The notes under the pieces: generated by a model
What the model was told of the DNA's origin: nothing
The model's database searches: none
What the model saw: only the letters and a program-made list of their open reading frames with translations
Program-made: the position numbers and the translations under genes
Shown here: piece after piece, positions 63,398 to 64,000 of the stretch
Layout: every line of letters begins with the position of its first letter
Numbering within the stretch: the stretch's first letter is position 1
Assembly (NCBI GenBank): GCA_051657165.1
Contig: JBOFKD010000161.1
Coordinates: 1 to 64,000, forward strand
Direction: 5' to 3'
From: UBA7332 sp051657165
GTDB taxonomy: Bacteria > Bacteroidota > Bacteroidia > Bacteroidales > UBA7332
Length of the DNA stretch: 64,000 nucleotides

Positions 63398-64000
63398 TTA
63401 TTTAGAAATAAAATCTTTTACCACTCTCTTGAAAAGTTCCACTGCTTCATCCATCGTTCCGTACCAGCTTCCTCCGGCTGCATTCTTATGTCCGCCACCG
63501 TTGAAATACTGACCTGAAAGCTTATTTACAGCAATATTGCCGATTGAGCGAAGCGAAACTTTTATTTTGTTGCTTTGTTTGTCCTCTTTAAAAAACACCG
63601 AACAATTAATCCCTTTAATATCAAGAGGCATATTTACAAGCCCCTCTGTATCGCCTTTTTTAGTATTGAATTGTTGTTGTTCTGCTTCAGTAAGTGTGAT
63701 AACAGCAGCCTGTAGCTCAGGAAACACCTGCATTTTTTCATACAACACGAATCCTCTCAGACGCATTCTGTCTAACGATTCATTCTGATAAACACGCTGT
63801 ACGATTTCATCCTTATTTATACCTTTCTTGATTAACTCTGCTATGATATAATAGATTTCCGGAGAATCGGAGTTATAAGAGAAACGTCCGGTATCTGTCA
63901 TCATAGCCGTATAAATAGCTTCAGCACATTCTTTGTTTATCTCATCGAAATGGCCCATGCGACAGATCAGACGAAAAACAACCTCGCCTGTCGCACACAT
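63398..64000 (-). CDS. nrnA: DHH family phosphoesterase, nanoRNase/pAp phosphatase type (N-terminus outside the window)
   Basis: Partial gene: 200 C-terminal residues are visible, of about 340 for the family, and the frame runs off the window edge. The DHHA1 domain with the GGGHKNAAGG substrate motif and the preceding helix region (MMTDTGRFSYNSDSPEIYYI) identify it. The enzyme degrades 2-5 base RNAs and dephosphorylates 3'-phosphoadenosine 5'-phosphate. The DHH metal site lies in the missing part. Confidence 0.88.
   Translation of the reverse strand: MCATGEVVFRLICRMGHFDEINKECAEAIYTAMMTDTGRFSYNSDSPEIYYIIAELIKKGINKDEIVQRVYQNESLDRMRLRGFVLYEKMQVFPELQAAVITLTEAEQQQFNTKKGDTEGLVNMPLDIKGINCSVFFKEDKQSNKIKVSLRSIGNIAVNKLSGQYFNGGGHKNAAGGSWYGTMDEAVELFKRVVKDFISK

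Overview
The window is about 64 kb of a bacterial chromosome from the phylum Bacteroidota, most likely order Bacteroidales. The evidence is an AT-rich genome (roughly 40% GC by eye), Bacteroidetes-type promoters with -7 boxes of the form TAnnTTTG, few Shine-Dalgarno-like leaders, pyrophosphate-dependent phosphofructokinase, the DapL route to diaminopimelate, a long alanine-rich tail on ribosomal protein S16, and families typical of the order (DUF5103, DUF4827, DUF4080 radical SAM, Tricorn-like S41). The genus cannot be fixed from the sequence alone.

Layout. 1-129: the 5' end of a class C group II intron on the minus strand, placed just behind the terminator of a transporter gene. 175-12.8k (minus): amino-acid symporter, pfp, a TonB-dependent receptor, trkH-nspC-pcrA, hisS and rpsP. 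12.9-19.2k (minus): a B12-dependent radical SAM protein, dapF-dapL and an S9 peptidase. 19.4-28.8k: bioB, a TSCPD-HD protein, an AspT/YidE transporter, a Pif1-like helicase with TPRs followed by an orphan substrate-binding lipoprotein, a TusA-DsrE fusion and a DUF5103 protein. 29.0-39.5k (plus): RNase P RNA, brkB, an IclR regulator, a CcsA-like membrane protein that has lost its haem motifs, and a three-gene condensin-like operon of MksF-MksE-MksB / JetABC type with no JetD/MksG nuclease beside it. 39.6-48.1k (minus): an esterase/EEP-nuclease fusion with an apparent 3' frameshift, then an RND efflux operon (tetR, tolC, membrane fusion protein, pump, small PII-like protein). 48.3-60.3k (plus): thyA-folA-nucleotidyltransferase-MltF-like-ogt, a Tricorn-like protease, dinB, two L,D-transpeptidases with a TIGR02757 protein, and an unknown Cys-rich protein. 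60.8-64.0k (minus): a META lipoprotein, glmM, a DUF4827 lipoprotein and a truncated nrnA.

Most of the window is housekeeping. The items that stand out are the condensin-like operon; two copies, 37 kb apart, of a roughly 220-bp intergenic element whose core is four GC-rich 14-bp near-palindromes on an exact 22-bp repeat; the group II intron end; the CcsA homologue without its tryptophan-rich haem motif; a run of IclR-type half-sites on a 10-bp spacing in front of the iclR gene; and the frameshifted nuclease domain. Promoter calls rest on the -7 box and its position only, because the -33 element is rarely clear.
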